64,000 nucleotides of DNA from contig NZ_CP165782.1 of NCBI RefSeq assembly GCF_000513895.2, positions 2,488,501 through 2,552,500 of the forward strand, read 5' to 3'. Origin of the DNA: Ensifer sp. WSM1721. Its GTDB lineage: Bacteria > Pseudomonadota > Alphaproteobacteria > Rhizobiales > Rhizobiaceae. Each line of letters starts with the position of its first letter. The first letter of the stretch is position 1. Made by a program: the position numbers and the translations under genes. Positions 19,784 to 27,682 of the stretch are shown piece after piece. The notes beneath the pieces were generated by a model, which worked only from the letters and a program-made list of their open reading frames with translations, made no database searches and was not told the origin of the DNA.

Positions 19784-20644
19784 ATGTTGTCCTATTCCGC
19801 CATTGCCAAGAACAATGTAGTCGTCATCACGGGCGCCGCCTCCGGCATCGGGCTTGCCGCGGCGAAGCGCTTCGCCGGCCTCGGAATGAAGGTCGTGCTT
19901 GCAGATCTGGCCGGTGAACGGTTGCAAGATGCCGCGGCAGAAGTAGCAAAGGCCGCTGCCGGCGGGGCAGACGATGTCGCCGCGATCGCGACGGATGTCT
20001 CGCGGGCCGACGAACTTGTGGCATTGGCGCGCGCGATACGCGAGCGTTTCGGCCGCGTGCATGTGCTGATGAACAATGCCGGCATCCAGCCCGGCTCGTC
20101 GATGTTCGGCCCGATGGAGAACTGGGAGGCCGTGATCAGCGTCAATCTCTGGGGCGTGATCAACGGTTCGCGTATCTTCGCACCCGCCATGATTGCCCAT
20201 GGCGAGCCCGCGCTGATCATCAACACAGGCTCGAAACAGGGTATCACCACGCCGCCAGGCGATCCGGCCTATAACGTCTCGAAGGCAGGCGTGAAGGTCT
20301 TCACCGAAGCTCTGCAGCACGAATTGCGCAATACGGAGAACTGCCAGGTCAATGCGCATCTTCTGATCCCCGGCTTCGTCTATACGGCCCTGACCGCACA
20401 TGGCCGGACGGAAAAGCCGGTCGGTGCCTGGACGCCCGAACAGACGGTGGACTTCATGATGGAGAGCCTCGCCCGCGGCGATTTCTACATCCTCTGCCCG
20501 GACAACGAAGTCGCACGTGCAACGGACGAGAAGCGCATCCTTTGGGCAGCCGGCGATATCGTCGAAAACCGGCCACCGCTTTCGCGCTGGCATCCGGACT
20601 ATGGTGAGGCCTTCCAGTCTTTCCTTGCCGCAAAGAAAGATTGA
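19784..20644 (+). CDS. Short-chain dehydrogenase/reductase (SDR)
   Basis: A 286-aa classical SDR. It has the NAD(P)-binding 'VVITGAASGIGLAAAKRFAG', the structural 'VLMNNAGIQPGS', catalytic Ser in 'INTGSKQGITTPPG' and the YxxxK pair in 'AYNVSKAGVK'. The C-terminal part ('HPDYGEAFQSFLAAKKD') is longer than minimal SDRs. ATG 19784 follows AGGATTGAGAGCC; the frame is open 55 codons further up without family similarity. The substrate is unknown. The dioxygenase/esterase fusion gene starts 67 bp downstream on the same strand, and the two may be co-transcribed, which would fit a role in aromatic or quinone turnover. Confidence 0.88.
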   Translation: MLSYSAIAKNNVVVITGAASGIGLAAAKRFAGLGMKVVLADLAGERLQDAAAEVAKAAAGGADDVAAIATDVSRADELVALARAIRERFGRVHVLMNNAGIQPGSSMFGPMENWEAVISVNLWGVINGSRIFAPAMIAHGEPALIINTGSKQGITTPPGDPAYNVSKAGVKVFTEALQHELRNTENCQVNAHLLIPGFVYTALTAHGRTEKPVGAWTPEQTVDFMMESLARGDFYILCPDNEVARATDEKRILWAAGDIVENRPPLSRWHPDYGEAFQSFLAAKKD

Positions 20645-20711
20645 CGGTGATCTTCGTCGAACCGGCGCGATCGGCTCGCGCTCGCCACCGTTTGCAGGGA
20701 GGACAGAGACC

Positions 20712-22265
20712 GTGACGAGCGGCATCCACCACATCACGCTGATTGCCCGCAAGGTGCAGGCGAATGTCGATTTTTACGTGGGTTTCCTCGGCCTCCATCT
20801 CGTAAAGCGGACCGGCGGCTACGAGGACCCCAATCAGTTGCATCTCTTTTACGGCGATGCCGCGGGCTCGCCGGGCTCGCTCGTCAGCTTTCTGATCTGG
20901 GAGGACGGCTCTCCCGGGCGTGTCGGCCACGGGCAGCCGAGCGAGATCGCCTTCGCCATTCCGCCGGAGAGTATCGGCTTCTGGCTGACGCGGGCCCTGC
21001 AGTTCAACGTCCAGACGACCGGACCGGCACAGGAATTCGGCGAGCCGGTCATGAGATTGAAGGATCCGGACGGCGTGATCGTCAAGCTCGTCGGGACCAA
21101 CACGCTTTCCGAGCCGGCCCCGTGGGCGAGCCGCGATATTCCCGAAACCGACTCGATCCGGCGGTTGCGCGGAGCAACCGTGCTTACCGAAAAGCCGAAG
21201 GAAACGGCCCACTTTCTGCAGAACCATTTCGGCTATAGGGAAACGGCCGCGACAGAGACCATCCGCCGTCTCACCTCGTCGTCCGGAGACGTGATCGACG
21301 TGCGCGACGCTGCCGGCTTCTGGAGCGCTGCCCCCGGCACCGGCACGATCGATCATATCGCTTTTCGCGCGCCCGACGAGGCGACGGTGCTTGCGGTGCG
21401 CGCCGATCTCGAGCAGGAGCATGCCGGCGCGACCAATGCGCACGACCGGAAATACTTCTTCTCCCTTTATGTGCGCGAACCGGGCGGCTCGCTCTGCGAG
21501 TTCGCCACCGACGGGCCCGGCTTCGCGGTCGACGAGCCTCCGGACGCGCTCGGCTCGACGCTGTTCCTGCCGCCGCATCTGACCAAAGATGCCGCAGCCT
21601 TGGTCAAGCTGCCGCAATTTGCGCTGCCGGGCGAGCCGCGTCCGGCGCAGCGGGACCTGCCTTTCGTCCATCGCCTCTACTATCCGGAGAAGGCGAGTGA
21701 CCGCACCTTCGTGCTGCTGCACGGCAGTGGCGGCAATGAGATCGACATGCTGCCCTTCGGCCATCAGGTCGATCCGCATGCCACGCTGATGGGCGTGCGC
21801 GGCCGCAGCACCGAGGAAGGCTTTCCGCGCTGGTTCCGGCGCCTTTCGATGACGACCTTCGATCAAGTGGACATCCGCTCGGAGGCGGAAGCCTTCATCG
21901 CTTTCGTCGAAGACGCGCGCCAAGGCTACGGGCTTGATCCGGACCGTACCGTGTTCATCGGATACTCGAACGGTGCGAACCTGCTGGCGGCCGTGATGCT
22001 GCTCCATCCGGGCGCGATCAGGAACGTCGTGCTGATGAGAGCCATGGCCGCGCTCGAGAACGCGCCGAGCGCCGATCTTGCCGCCACCAGAGTCCTGATG
22101 CTCACCGGCAAGGACGATCCTTACGGCAAGCATGCACCTGCCTTGAGGCGTATGCTCGCAGATGCCGGCGCAGCGCTCGAGGCCTTGGACATCGACACCC
22201 ACCACGGAATCGGCGACGAAGACGTAGCCGCCATTCGCCGCTGGCTCGATGAAAATGGTCTTTAG
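20712..22265 (+). CDS. Fusion: VOC ring-cleaving dioxygenase + alpha/beta hydrolase (MhqO-MhqD type)
   Basis: A 517-aa two-part protein. Residues 1-310 are two vicinal-oxygen-chelate modules of the ring-cleaving dioxygenase/MhqO group ('SGIHHITLIARKVQANVDFYVGFLGLHLVKRT', quoted in parts as 'GIHHITLI' and 'FLGLHLVKRT'; 'GTIDHIAFRAPDE'; '[15 protein letters not shown]'). Residues about 313-517 are a carboxylesterase/phospholipase-like hydrolase with 'VLLHGSGGNEIDMLPF', nucleophile Ser419 in 'GYSNGANLLAAVM', 'LTGKDDPYG' and a C-terminal His ('THHGIGDED'). GTG 20712 with GGGAGG upstream is the best start. In Bacillus, MhqO and MhqD are separate quinone-detoxification proteins. Its stop overlaps the convergent FMN-reductase stop by 3 bases. 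Confidence 0.88.
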   Translation: MTSGIHHITLIARKVQANVDFYVGFLGLHLVKRTGGYEDPNQLHLFYGDAAGSPGSLVSFLIWEDGSPGRVGHGQPSEIAFAIPPESIGFWLTRALQFNVQTTGPAQEFGEPVMRLKDPDGVIVKLVGTNTLSEPAPWASRDIPETDSIRRLRGATVLTEKPKETAHFLQNHFGYRETAATETIRRLTSSSGDVIDVRDAAGFWSAAPGTGTIDHIAFRAPDEATVLAVRADLEQEHAGATNAHDRKYFFSLYVREPGGSLCEFATDGPGFAVDEPPDALGSTLFLPPHLTKDAAALVKLPQFALPGEPRPAQRDLPFVHRLYYPEKASDRTFVLLHGSGGNEIDMLPFGHQVDPHATLMGVRGRSTEEGFPRWFRRLSMTTFDQVDIRSEAEAFIAFVEDARQGYGLDPDRTVFIGYSNGANLLAAVMLLHPGAIRNVVLMRAMAALENAPSADLAATRVLMLTGKDDPYGKHAPALRRMLADAGAALEALDIDTHHGIGDEDVAAIRRWLDENGL

Positions 22266-22825
22266 CTCACCTTCGCGGTCGCGACATGGTCGGCGAAGGC
22301 CTGGACGAAGCCGCGCAGTCGCTCGCGGGTATGGTCGTCGGTCAGTTGCCCATCGCCGTCGAACAGCGCGTCCGCTTTCGGCACCATCAGCCGCTTGCCC
22401 GACCAAAGCTGGGCGCCGAGCGTCCGCATCACTGAAAGCCAGGCGTTCTGACTGAGAATGGTCCCGAAACTGCTCGAAGACGCACCGGCGAGAGCAAAAG
22501 GTCGACCGCCGAAGACCTTTCGAATGTCGGCGGGCGGGCGGCTCAGCCAGTCGATTGCGTTCTTGAAAACGCCGGGAATCGAATTGTTGTATTCCGGGGT
22601 GAACAGGATCACTCCATCCGCGGAGATTATCTTTTGCTTGAGCGCCGTTGCCGCGGCCGGGACGCCGCTCTCGGCCTCCACATCGCCATCGTAAAGCGGG
22701 ATGCCGTGCAAGGTTGCCGTTTCAAATTCGACGCCGTCGGGCGCGACCGCTTTCGCCGCGTTCAGCAATCCCGTGTTGAACGACGCTTTCCGCAGACTGC
22801 CCGATATGCCGAGAAGCTTGGTCAT
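22262..22825 (-). CDS. NADPH-dependent FMN reductase (quinone/chromate reductase type)
   Basis: A 187-aa flavodoxin-fold enzyme, probably reducing quinones, chromate or azo compounds with NAD(P)H. FMN-binding sequences are 'LLGISGSLRKASFNTGLL' and 'VILFTPEYNNSIPGVFKNAIDWLSR' (core 'TPEYNNSIPG'). 'PFALAGASSSSFG' closes the flavin pocket. ATG 22825 (MTKLLGISGS) matches the family start. It converges with the dioxygenase/esterase fusion (stops overlap) and follows a second ring-cleaving dioxygenase gene on the same strand, beyond a terminator. The three together recall the MhqR regulon of Bacillus. Confidence 0.92.
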   Translation of the reverse strand: MTKLLGISGSLRKASFNTGLLNAAKAVAPDGVEFETATLHGIPLYDGDVEAESGVPAAATALKQKIISADGVILFTPEYNNSIPGVFKNAIDWLSRPPADIRKVFGGRPFALAGASSSSFGTILSQNAWLSVMRTLGAQLWSGKRLMVPKADALFDGDGQLTDDHTRERLRGFVQAFADHVATAKVS

Positions 22826-22879
22826 CGATAAATACATCCTTTCACACACGCCGAATTCAATGAAAGAACTAGGAATGTG

Positions 22880-22916
22880 GAAAGAAAAGGAAAGCCGGAA
22901 ATCGACCCCGGCTTCC
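22880..22916 (-). terminator. Rho-independent terminator after the ring-cleaving dioxygenase gene
   Basis: On the minus strand AAGCCGG (22914-22908) pairs with CCGGCTT (22898-22892) across a 9-base loop and is followed by TCCTTTTCTTTCC. It lies 22 bases after the dioxygenase stop and before the FMN-reductase start. Confidence 0.75.
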
Positions 22917-22937
22917 GCATATCGTAAACAACCGCCG

Positions 22938-23891
22938 CTATTCCAGCGGCTTCAATCTCGCCTCGATCTGAGCGCGTCGCGGCTCGAGGAAGGGCGGCAG
23001 CGACAGGCTTTCGCCGAGCGTCTCCATCGGCTCGTCGACTGCGAAGCCGGGTCCGTCGGTGGCAATCTCGAACAGGATGCCGTTCGGCTCACGGAAATAG
23101 AGCGAGCGGAAATAGAAGCGCTCGACCTCACCGCTCGAAGGCAGGCGGAAATCGTTCAGCCGTTCCGTCCATTGATGCAGCGTGTCGAGATCCGGCGCCC
23201 GGAAGGCGACATGGTGGACGGCGCCCGCTCCCTGGCGTGCGATCGGCAGGCCCGGCTGGACCGCGACGTGCAATTCGGCAGCCGGCCCGCCCTCGCCCAT
23301 CGAAAAGACATGCACCTCTCCGACTCCGTCGGGTGACGGATAGCTCCGCACCTCGGTCATGTTCATCACATGCGTCAGCACGAGCGCGGTATTGGCGATG
23401 TTCGGCACGCTGATGGTGATCGGACCCAGGCCCTTGATCTGATGACCGGCGGGTATCGGGCTCTTCTCCCAGGGATGCGAAGGCTGAAGCCCGCCATCAT
23501 CGACGAGCCGAAAGCGCTGACCTTCGCCGTCCTCGAAGTCGAGCGAAACCCGCCCGTCGATTTCGCCAACATTGCCCGACGTAACCTTCAGTTCATCGAA
23601 GCGCCGTTTCCACCACCTGACGGTTTCGGCGCTGCCGACGCGAAGGCCGGTGCGCGCGATGCTGTGCGTTCCCCGCCCCTCGGGCCCTACGGGCCAGTCG
23701 AAAAAGGTCAAGTCCGTGCCGGGCGTCGCCTGCCCGTCGGCGTAGAAAAGATGATAGGCGCTGGTGTCGTCTTCGTTGACGGTCTTCTTGACTAGGCGAA
23801 GCCCCAACGTTTTCGTGTAGAAGCGCAGGTTTTCGAGCGCGTTCGCAGTGATCGCAGTCAGATGATGGATACCGGTCAGTTGCAAGCTCAT
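22938..23891 (-). CDS. Ring-cleaving dioxygenase, VOC superfamily (MhqO-like)
   Basis: A 317-aa protein with two paired VOC modules, full length for MhqA/MhqO-type proteins. It shows '[21 protein letters not shown]', '[24 protein letters not shown]' (in part '[12 protein letters not shown]'), '[12 protein letters not shown]' and '[18 protein letters not shown]', whose His and Glu are the probable divalent-metal ligands. Members are implicated in opening or scavenging hydroquinones and in quinone/thiol stress, though few are biochemically proven. It is clearly homologous to the N-terminal part of the nearby fusion protein, so the region contains two MhqO paralogues. The start ATG 23891 follows GGAGG-like GGAGGCACTC. 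Confidence 0.92.
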   Translation of the reverse strand: MSLQLTGIHHLTAITANALENLRFYTKTLGLRLVKKTVNEDDTSAYHLFYADGQATPGTDLTFFDWPVGPEGRGTHSIARTGLRVGSAETVRWWKRRFDELKVTSGNVGEIDGRVSLDFEDGEGQRFRLVDDGGLQPSHPWEKSPIPAGHQIKGLGPITISVPNIANTALVLTHVMNMTEVRSYPSPDGVGEVHVFSMGEGGPAAELHVAVQPGLPIARQGAGAVHHVAFRAPDLDTLHQWTERLNDFRLPSSGEVERFYFRSLYFREPNGILFEIATDGPGFAVDEPMETLGESLSLPPFLEPRRAQIEARLKPLE

Positions 23892-24028
23892 GAGTGCCTC
23901 CTAAGCCAATGTTGCGGCACCTTTTACGGGTTCTGGACGCGCGGCGCCGTGGGCGGGCATTTCGTTGAGCACAATATCAGCCCGAGCGATTGTTTCTCAA
24001 AGAGCGGCGAGAGGAACGGAATGTTCGC

Positions 24029-24823
24029 TCAGAGCGAACGATCGCGCGGTATCCGACGCAAATCTTCAAGATAAGTATTGTCCGCCCGCGAAATGGCGAA
24101 AGCCTTCGGGTCGATTTCGGCCAAGATCAGCGTTTCATCGGCCGAGTTCGCCCTTGCCAGAACCTGCCCGTCCGGCGAGGCAACGCGCGACAGCCCGGCA
24201 AATGAGAACAGCGCGTCGGAGCCGCAATGATTGATGTAGGCGACGAAGACCTGGTTTTCGAAGGCGCGCGTCTGGATCATGTGCTCGGTGATGAAGGTGC
24301 CCGACCAGCCGGCCGGAAGCGCGGTCGGCACAATGACTGCGTCCGCACCGGCGAGCGCGAGCCGGCGCACGTTTTCCGGAAACTCGACATCGTAGCAGAT
24401 CAGCATGCCGCAGGTGACACCGCGATGCTCGAAGAGACGCGTCGACGGTTCGGACGGCGTGAAAAGCGAGCGCTCATAGTCGCCGTAAAGATGCGACTTG
24501 CGATAGACGATGGGGTCAGCATCGCCGTTGACATAGACGGCGCCGTTATAGACGGTGCGGCCCTCCCGCTCGGCGAAGCCTGCAATGATCCCGATGCCGG
24601 CGTTCCGCGAGATACGCTGCAGCTCCCGAACGATCGGCCCGTCGGCCGGCTCGGCGAGCGCCGGAATAGCCTCACTGGCACCATAGCCGGTGATCCCGAG
24701 CTCCGGCGTCACGAGCAGGGTCGCGCCCTTGCCGGCGGCCTCGTCCGCCGCGCCCTCGATGCGCGCGAGATTGGCGGCAGGGTCGCCACCAACGCTTCTC
24801 ATCTGCAGGGCCGCGAGCTTCAT
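24029..24823 (-). CDS. Carbon-nitrogen hydrolase (nitrilase superfamily amidase)
   Basis: A 264-aa amidase with the complete nitrilase triad: Glu41 ('TPELGITGYG'), Lys109 ('VYRKSHLYG') and Cys143 ('GMLICYDVEFPENVR'). It acts on a linear amide or carbamoyl compound in the cytoplasm. 'CYDVEFPENVRRLALAGA' is like the R-amidase/omega-amidase/N-carbamoylputrescine amidase group. It overlaps the downstream end of a polyamine-type ABC transporter operon by one base, with agmatinase at the other end, so an amide derived from agmatine/putrescine or from a related nitrogen compound is a reasonable guess. The exact substrate is not determinable here. Confidence 0.92.
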   Translation of the reverse strand: MKLAALQMRSVGGDPAANLARIEGAADEAAGKGATLLVTPELGITGYGASEAIPALAEPADGPIVRELQRISRNAGIGIIAGFAEREGRTVYNGAVYVNGDADPIVYRKSHLYGDYERSLFTPSEPSTRLFEHRGVTCGMLICYDVEFPENVRRLALAGADAVIVPTALPAGWSGTFITEHMIQTRAFENQVFVAYINHCGSDALFSFAGLSRVASPDGQVLARANSADETLILAEIDPKAFAISRADNTYLEDLRRIPRDRSL

Positions 24824-25623
24824 TACTTTCCGTCCGACGACATGGCGCCGAGCAGCTTCGGCAGGTCGCCGAAGCGCGCGACGAGGCTGAAGATAATGGC
24901 AGCGGTGGAAACGAAGAGGATCGTCACCGAAGCCATGGTCGGCGTATAGCCGTAGCGCAGCGCGTTGAAGATCTTGATCGGCAGCGTCTCCATCGTGAAG
25001 CCGACGGTCATGTAGGCGACGATATATTCGTTGAGTGAAAGCACGAAGGCAAAGGCGTAGCCGGAGACGATATAGGGCAGGATCAGCGGGAGCACGATCG
25101 TGCGGAAGATGGTGCGGTCATCCGCGCCCATCGTCGCGGCCGCCTCGACCAGCGAGCGATCGATCGAGGTGAAGCCGAGCGACAGCGTCACGAGCGGCAG
25201 GGTCACGAAGAAGATCGCGTGGCTGACGACCGCCGTCCAGGGTTGACCGTAGAAGCCGGCAGTCGCCCAGAAGGTCAGCAGGCCGAGCGCCGTGATGACC
25301 GGCGGCAGCGTGAAGGGGGCGACGCCCAGGAGCTGAAAGATGTTCGCCCAGGGCGCAACCCGCCGCCAGAGGAACCAGGCAAGCGGCAGCGCGATGGCGA
25401 CGGCCAGTGCGGCCGAAAGAAGCGCGAGCGTCACCGAGGCGACAAGCGCGTTGCGCCACTCGGGATTGAGGAAGATTTCGCCGTACCAGGAGGCCGAGAA
25501 GCCCTCCGGCGGAAAGGCGAGCGTCTGCTTCTGGTTGACCGAGACGCCGGCGACGACAATCAGCGGCAGTGCGAGAAAGAGCGCGATCACGAAGAAATAG
25601 AACCTGCGGAAAACGGAGGTCAT
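24823..25623 (-). CDS. ABC transporter permease, spermidine/putrescine type (PotC-like)
   Basis: A 266-aa inner-membrane permease with about six helices. The start 'YFFVIALFLALPLIVVAGVSVN' is typical PotC. The EAA-type coupling loop is 'SLVEAAATMGADDRTIFRTIVLPLILPYIVSGYAF' (quoted in part: 'EAAATMGADDRTIFRTIVLP'), which docks on the ATPase. It overlaps the upstream permease by 4 bases and the amidase gene by 1 base. It forms one importer with the permease, ATPase and binding-protein genes between 25620 and 28762. The substrate is a polyamine or similar cation by family, not proven. Confidence 0.93.
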   Translation of the reverse strand: MTSVFRRFYFFVIALFLALPLIVVAGVSVNQKQTLAFPPEGFSASWYGEIFLNPEWRNALVASVTLALLSAALAVAIALPLAWFLWRRVAPWANIFQLLGVAPFTLPPVITALGLLTFWATAGFYGQPWTAVVSHAIFFVTLPLVTLSLGFTSIDRSLVEAAATMGADDRTIFRTIVLPLILPYIVSGYAFAFVLSLNEYIVAYMTVGFTMETLPIKIFNALRYGYTPTMASVTILFVSTAAIIFSLVARFGDLPKLLGAMSSDGK

Positions 25624-26474
25624 GCCGCTTCTCCCTTCCGTCCGGCAATCACCGTCAGCGCCACCAGTCCGAGCGTCACCAGCACCAGGAACACCGCCAT
25701 CGCCGCGGCAAACGGCATGTTGGATTGGTAGATCGCCTGATCGGTGATCAGCACCGAAAGCGTCCAGTGCTGCGGGCGGCCGAGCAGTTGCGGCAGGAGG
25801 TAGGAGCCGAGCGCGAAGATGAAGACCATGATCAGCGTCGCCACGACAGTGTTCCTGAGCGCCGGCACGACGACCGTGAAGAAGGCCTTGAGCGGCGAGG
25901 CCCCAAGCGTGCGGGCGGCCTCCGTCAGCGTCGGGTCAAGGCGTACGAGCGCGGGGAAGAGCACCAGCACCGTATAGGGAAAGGCCTGGTACACCATGCC
26001 GGTCAGCACCGCCGCGAAGCTCGGCGTGAGCGCTTTCGCCTCGCTCATGAGGCCGAGCGCCACGAGAATGTTGGTGATGCCGGCCGTGCGGGAGAAAAGC
26101 GTCGACCAGGCAAAGCCAATGATGACCTCGGAGAGCGAGAGCACCGAGAGCAATGCGACGAGCCAGACGACCTGCACGCTACGTGCCATGCGCGTCAAGA
26201 GATAGGTGAAGGGCAGCGCCAGCACGACGCAGCATATGGCAACTGCGATTGCCAGCATCAGCGAGAAGCCGAGCACGCCGCCGAAGAAGGCCGAAAGAAA
26301 GCGGGCGTAATTGTCGTAGACGAAGGCCGGCGTGTAGAAGCCGCCCTGCTGGCGCTGGAAGAAGCTGACGGCGATCATCGTGCCGAAGGGCACGACGAAG
26401 AAGATAGTGAGCATCGCCGCGGGGAAGAGAAGCGGCGAGTAGTCGCCGAGAGTCTGGGGCGGTTCGCGTCTCAT
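25620..26474 (-). CDS. ABC transporter permease, spermidine/putrescine type (PotB-like)
   Basis: A 284-aa inner-membrane permease. It starts 'MRREPPQTLGDYSPLLFPAA' and has helices around 'MLTIFFVVPFGTMIAVSFFQR' (in part 'IFFVVPFGTMIAVSF') and the coupling loop 'DPTLTEAARTLGASPLKAFF' followed by 'TVVVPALRNTVVATLIMVF'. ATG 26474 overlaps the ATPase stop as ATGA, so it is chosen over the 7-codon longer frame. It pairs with the 24823-25623 permease to form the transmembrane channel. Confidence 0.93.
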   Translation of the reverse strand: MRREPPQTLGDYSPLLFPAAMLTIFFVVPFGTMIAVSFFQRQQGGFYTPAFVYDNYARFLSAFFGGVLGFSLMLAIAVAICCVVLALPFTYLLTRMARSVQVVWLVALLSVLSLSEVIIGFAWSTLFSRTAGITNILVALGLMSEAKALTPSFAAVLTGMVYQAFPYTVLVLFPALVRLDPTLTEAARTLGASPLKAFFTVVVPALRNTVVATLIMVFIFALGSYLLPQLLGRPQHWTLSVLITDQAIYQSNMPFAAAMAVFLVLVTLGLVALTVIAGRKGEAA

Positions 26475-27508
26475 TTGCGCAGTACCACGCAGCAATCCGG
26501 AGTGAGCGCGACGCCGACCTCCTGGCCGACCGTGACGTCCGGCCGGGCCCGCGGCGTCGAAACGGCGACGATCTGGCGTCCGGCAACGTCGAGAAAGGTC
26601 TCGATCGTACCGCCGAGATCGCGCACAAAGGTGACCTTGCCGGAAAGCGCACCGGCGCCGGGCGCCGTCAGGTGCACGTCCTCCGGGCGGATCGAAAGCG
26701 TTGCCTTCGCAGCACCCGGCGGCAGTTGCAGCCCCGGCACCGGCTGCCCCAGCACCGTCACATGGCCCAGGGTGTCCTCCTCCGCTTCGATCAAATTGGT
26801 CTGGCCGATGAAGTCCGCGACGAAACTGTCGGCCGGCCGGCGATAGATTTCGATCGGCGAGGCGGCCTGGCGAATTTCGCCGCCGTTCATGACGACCACC
26901 GTATCGGCCATGGTCATCGCCTCGCGCTGGTCGTGGGTGACGACGATCGTGGTGATGCCGAGCTTCTGCTGCAATTGCCTGAGTTCCACCTGCATCGCCT
27001 CGCGCAGCTTGGCATCGAGCGCCGAAAGAGGTTCGTCGAGCAGGAAGAGCTTCGGCGAGATCGCGAGCGCGCGGGCGATCGCGACGCGCTGGCGCTGGCC
27101 GCCGGAAAGCTTGGAGACCGGCCGATCGGCATAGCCCTGAAGATGGATCATCGACAGAAGCTCGTCGACGCGCCTCTTCTGATCCTCCTTCGGCGCGCTG
27201 CGGATGCGCAAGGGATAGGCGATGTTCTCGCCGACGGTCAAATGCGGGAAGAGTGCCAGCGACTGGAACACCATGCCGAGATTGCGCTTGTGCGTGGGCA
27301 CGCGCGTGATGTCTTCGCCGTCGAGCCGTATAGCGCCCGAGGTTGGCAGGTCGAGCCCCGCGATCATGCGCAAGAGCGTGGTCTTGCCGCAGCCTGACGG
27401 CCCTAGCATGCAGACGAAGGTGCCGTGCGGCACCGTGAGGTCGACGTCGTTGACGGCCCTGAAGGCCCCGAATTCCTTGACGACGTTTTGAAGGGCAAGT
27501 CCGGACAT
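26471..27508 (-). CDS. ABC transporter ATP-binding protein, spermidine/putrescine type (PotA-like)
   Basis: A 345-aa ATPase that powers the importer encoded with it. Walker A 'GPSGCGKTT' is at residues 36-44, signature '[19 protein letters not shown]', Walker B 'LFLLDEPLSALDAKLREAM' (in part), and the H-loop 'VTHDQREAMTMAD'. After residue about 240 a TOBE domain follows ('LSIRPEDVHLTAPGAG'). ATG 27508 follows GGGG and matches the family start (MSGLALQNVVKEFGAF). Its stop overlaps the next permease. A 15-bp perfect palindrome lies 13 bp before its start. Confidence 0.94.
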   Translation of the reverse strand: MSGLALQNVVKEFGAFRAVNDVDLTVPHGTFVCMLGPSGCGKTTLLRMIAGLDLPTSGAIRLDGEDITRVPTHKRNLGMVFQSLALFPHLTVGENIAYPLRIRSAPKEDQKRRVDELLSMIHLQGYADRPVSKLSGGQRQRVAIARALAISPKLFLLDEPLSALDAKLREAMQVELRQLQQKLGITTIVVTHDQREAMTMADTVVVMNGGEIRQAASPIEIYRRPADSFVADFIGQTNLIEAEEDTLGHVTVLGQPVPGLQLPPGAAKATLSIRPEDVHLTAPGAGALSGKVTFVRDLGGTIETFLDVAGRQIVAVSTPRARPDVTVGQEVGVALTPDCCVVLRK

Positions 27509-27521
27509 GTGTACCCCGTTT

Positions 27522-27536
27522 CGCGCATTATGCGCG
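27522..27536. promoter_or_regulatory. Perfect 7-1-7 palindrome upstream of the PotA-like gene
   Basis: CGCGCAT-T-ATGCGCG is a perfect 15-bp inverted repeat 13 bp before the ATPase start codon, between it and the binding-protein gene. It could be an operator, or a small hairpin limiting translation. No regulator gene is adjacent on this side. Confidence 0.35.
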
Positions 27537-27644
27537 GATGTCACGGCGCCGTCGCGTGAGGCGCTGAGGCCGCGACAACAAAAATTCGCATCAGGTTATC
27601 CCTAAACCGCCTCGGGTTTAAGGGGCTATGCAACGCGGTCCCTA

Positions 27645-27672
27645 CCCCGCACCGGCTGAATCCCGTGCGGGG
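27645..27672 (-). other. Intercistronic hairpins after the binding-protein gene
   Basis: On the minus strand, 10 bases after the binding-protein stop, CCCCGCAC (27672-27665) and GTGCGGGG (27652-27645) pair around a 12-base loop. A second hairpin, TAAACC/GGTTTA, follows at about 27600-27622. There is no T-run, so these probably stabilise or partly terminate the abundant binding-protein message, the usual arrangement for ABC operons. Confidence 0.55.
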
Positions 27673-27682
27673 CCGATGCGTC

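Noticed and set aside
20712..22265. Possibility that the dioxygenase-esterase fusion is a missed stop codon or frameshift join
   Set aside because: The frame runs uninterrupted with normal codon use through the join, and no ribosome-binding site or ATG is positioned for a separate hydrolase gene.
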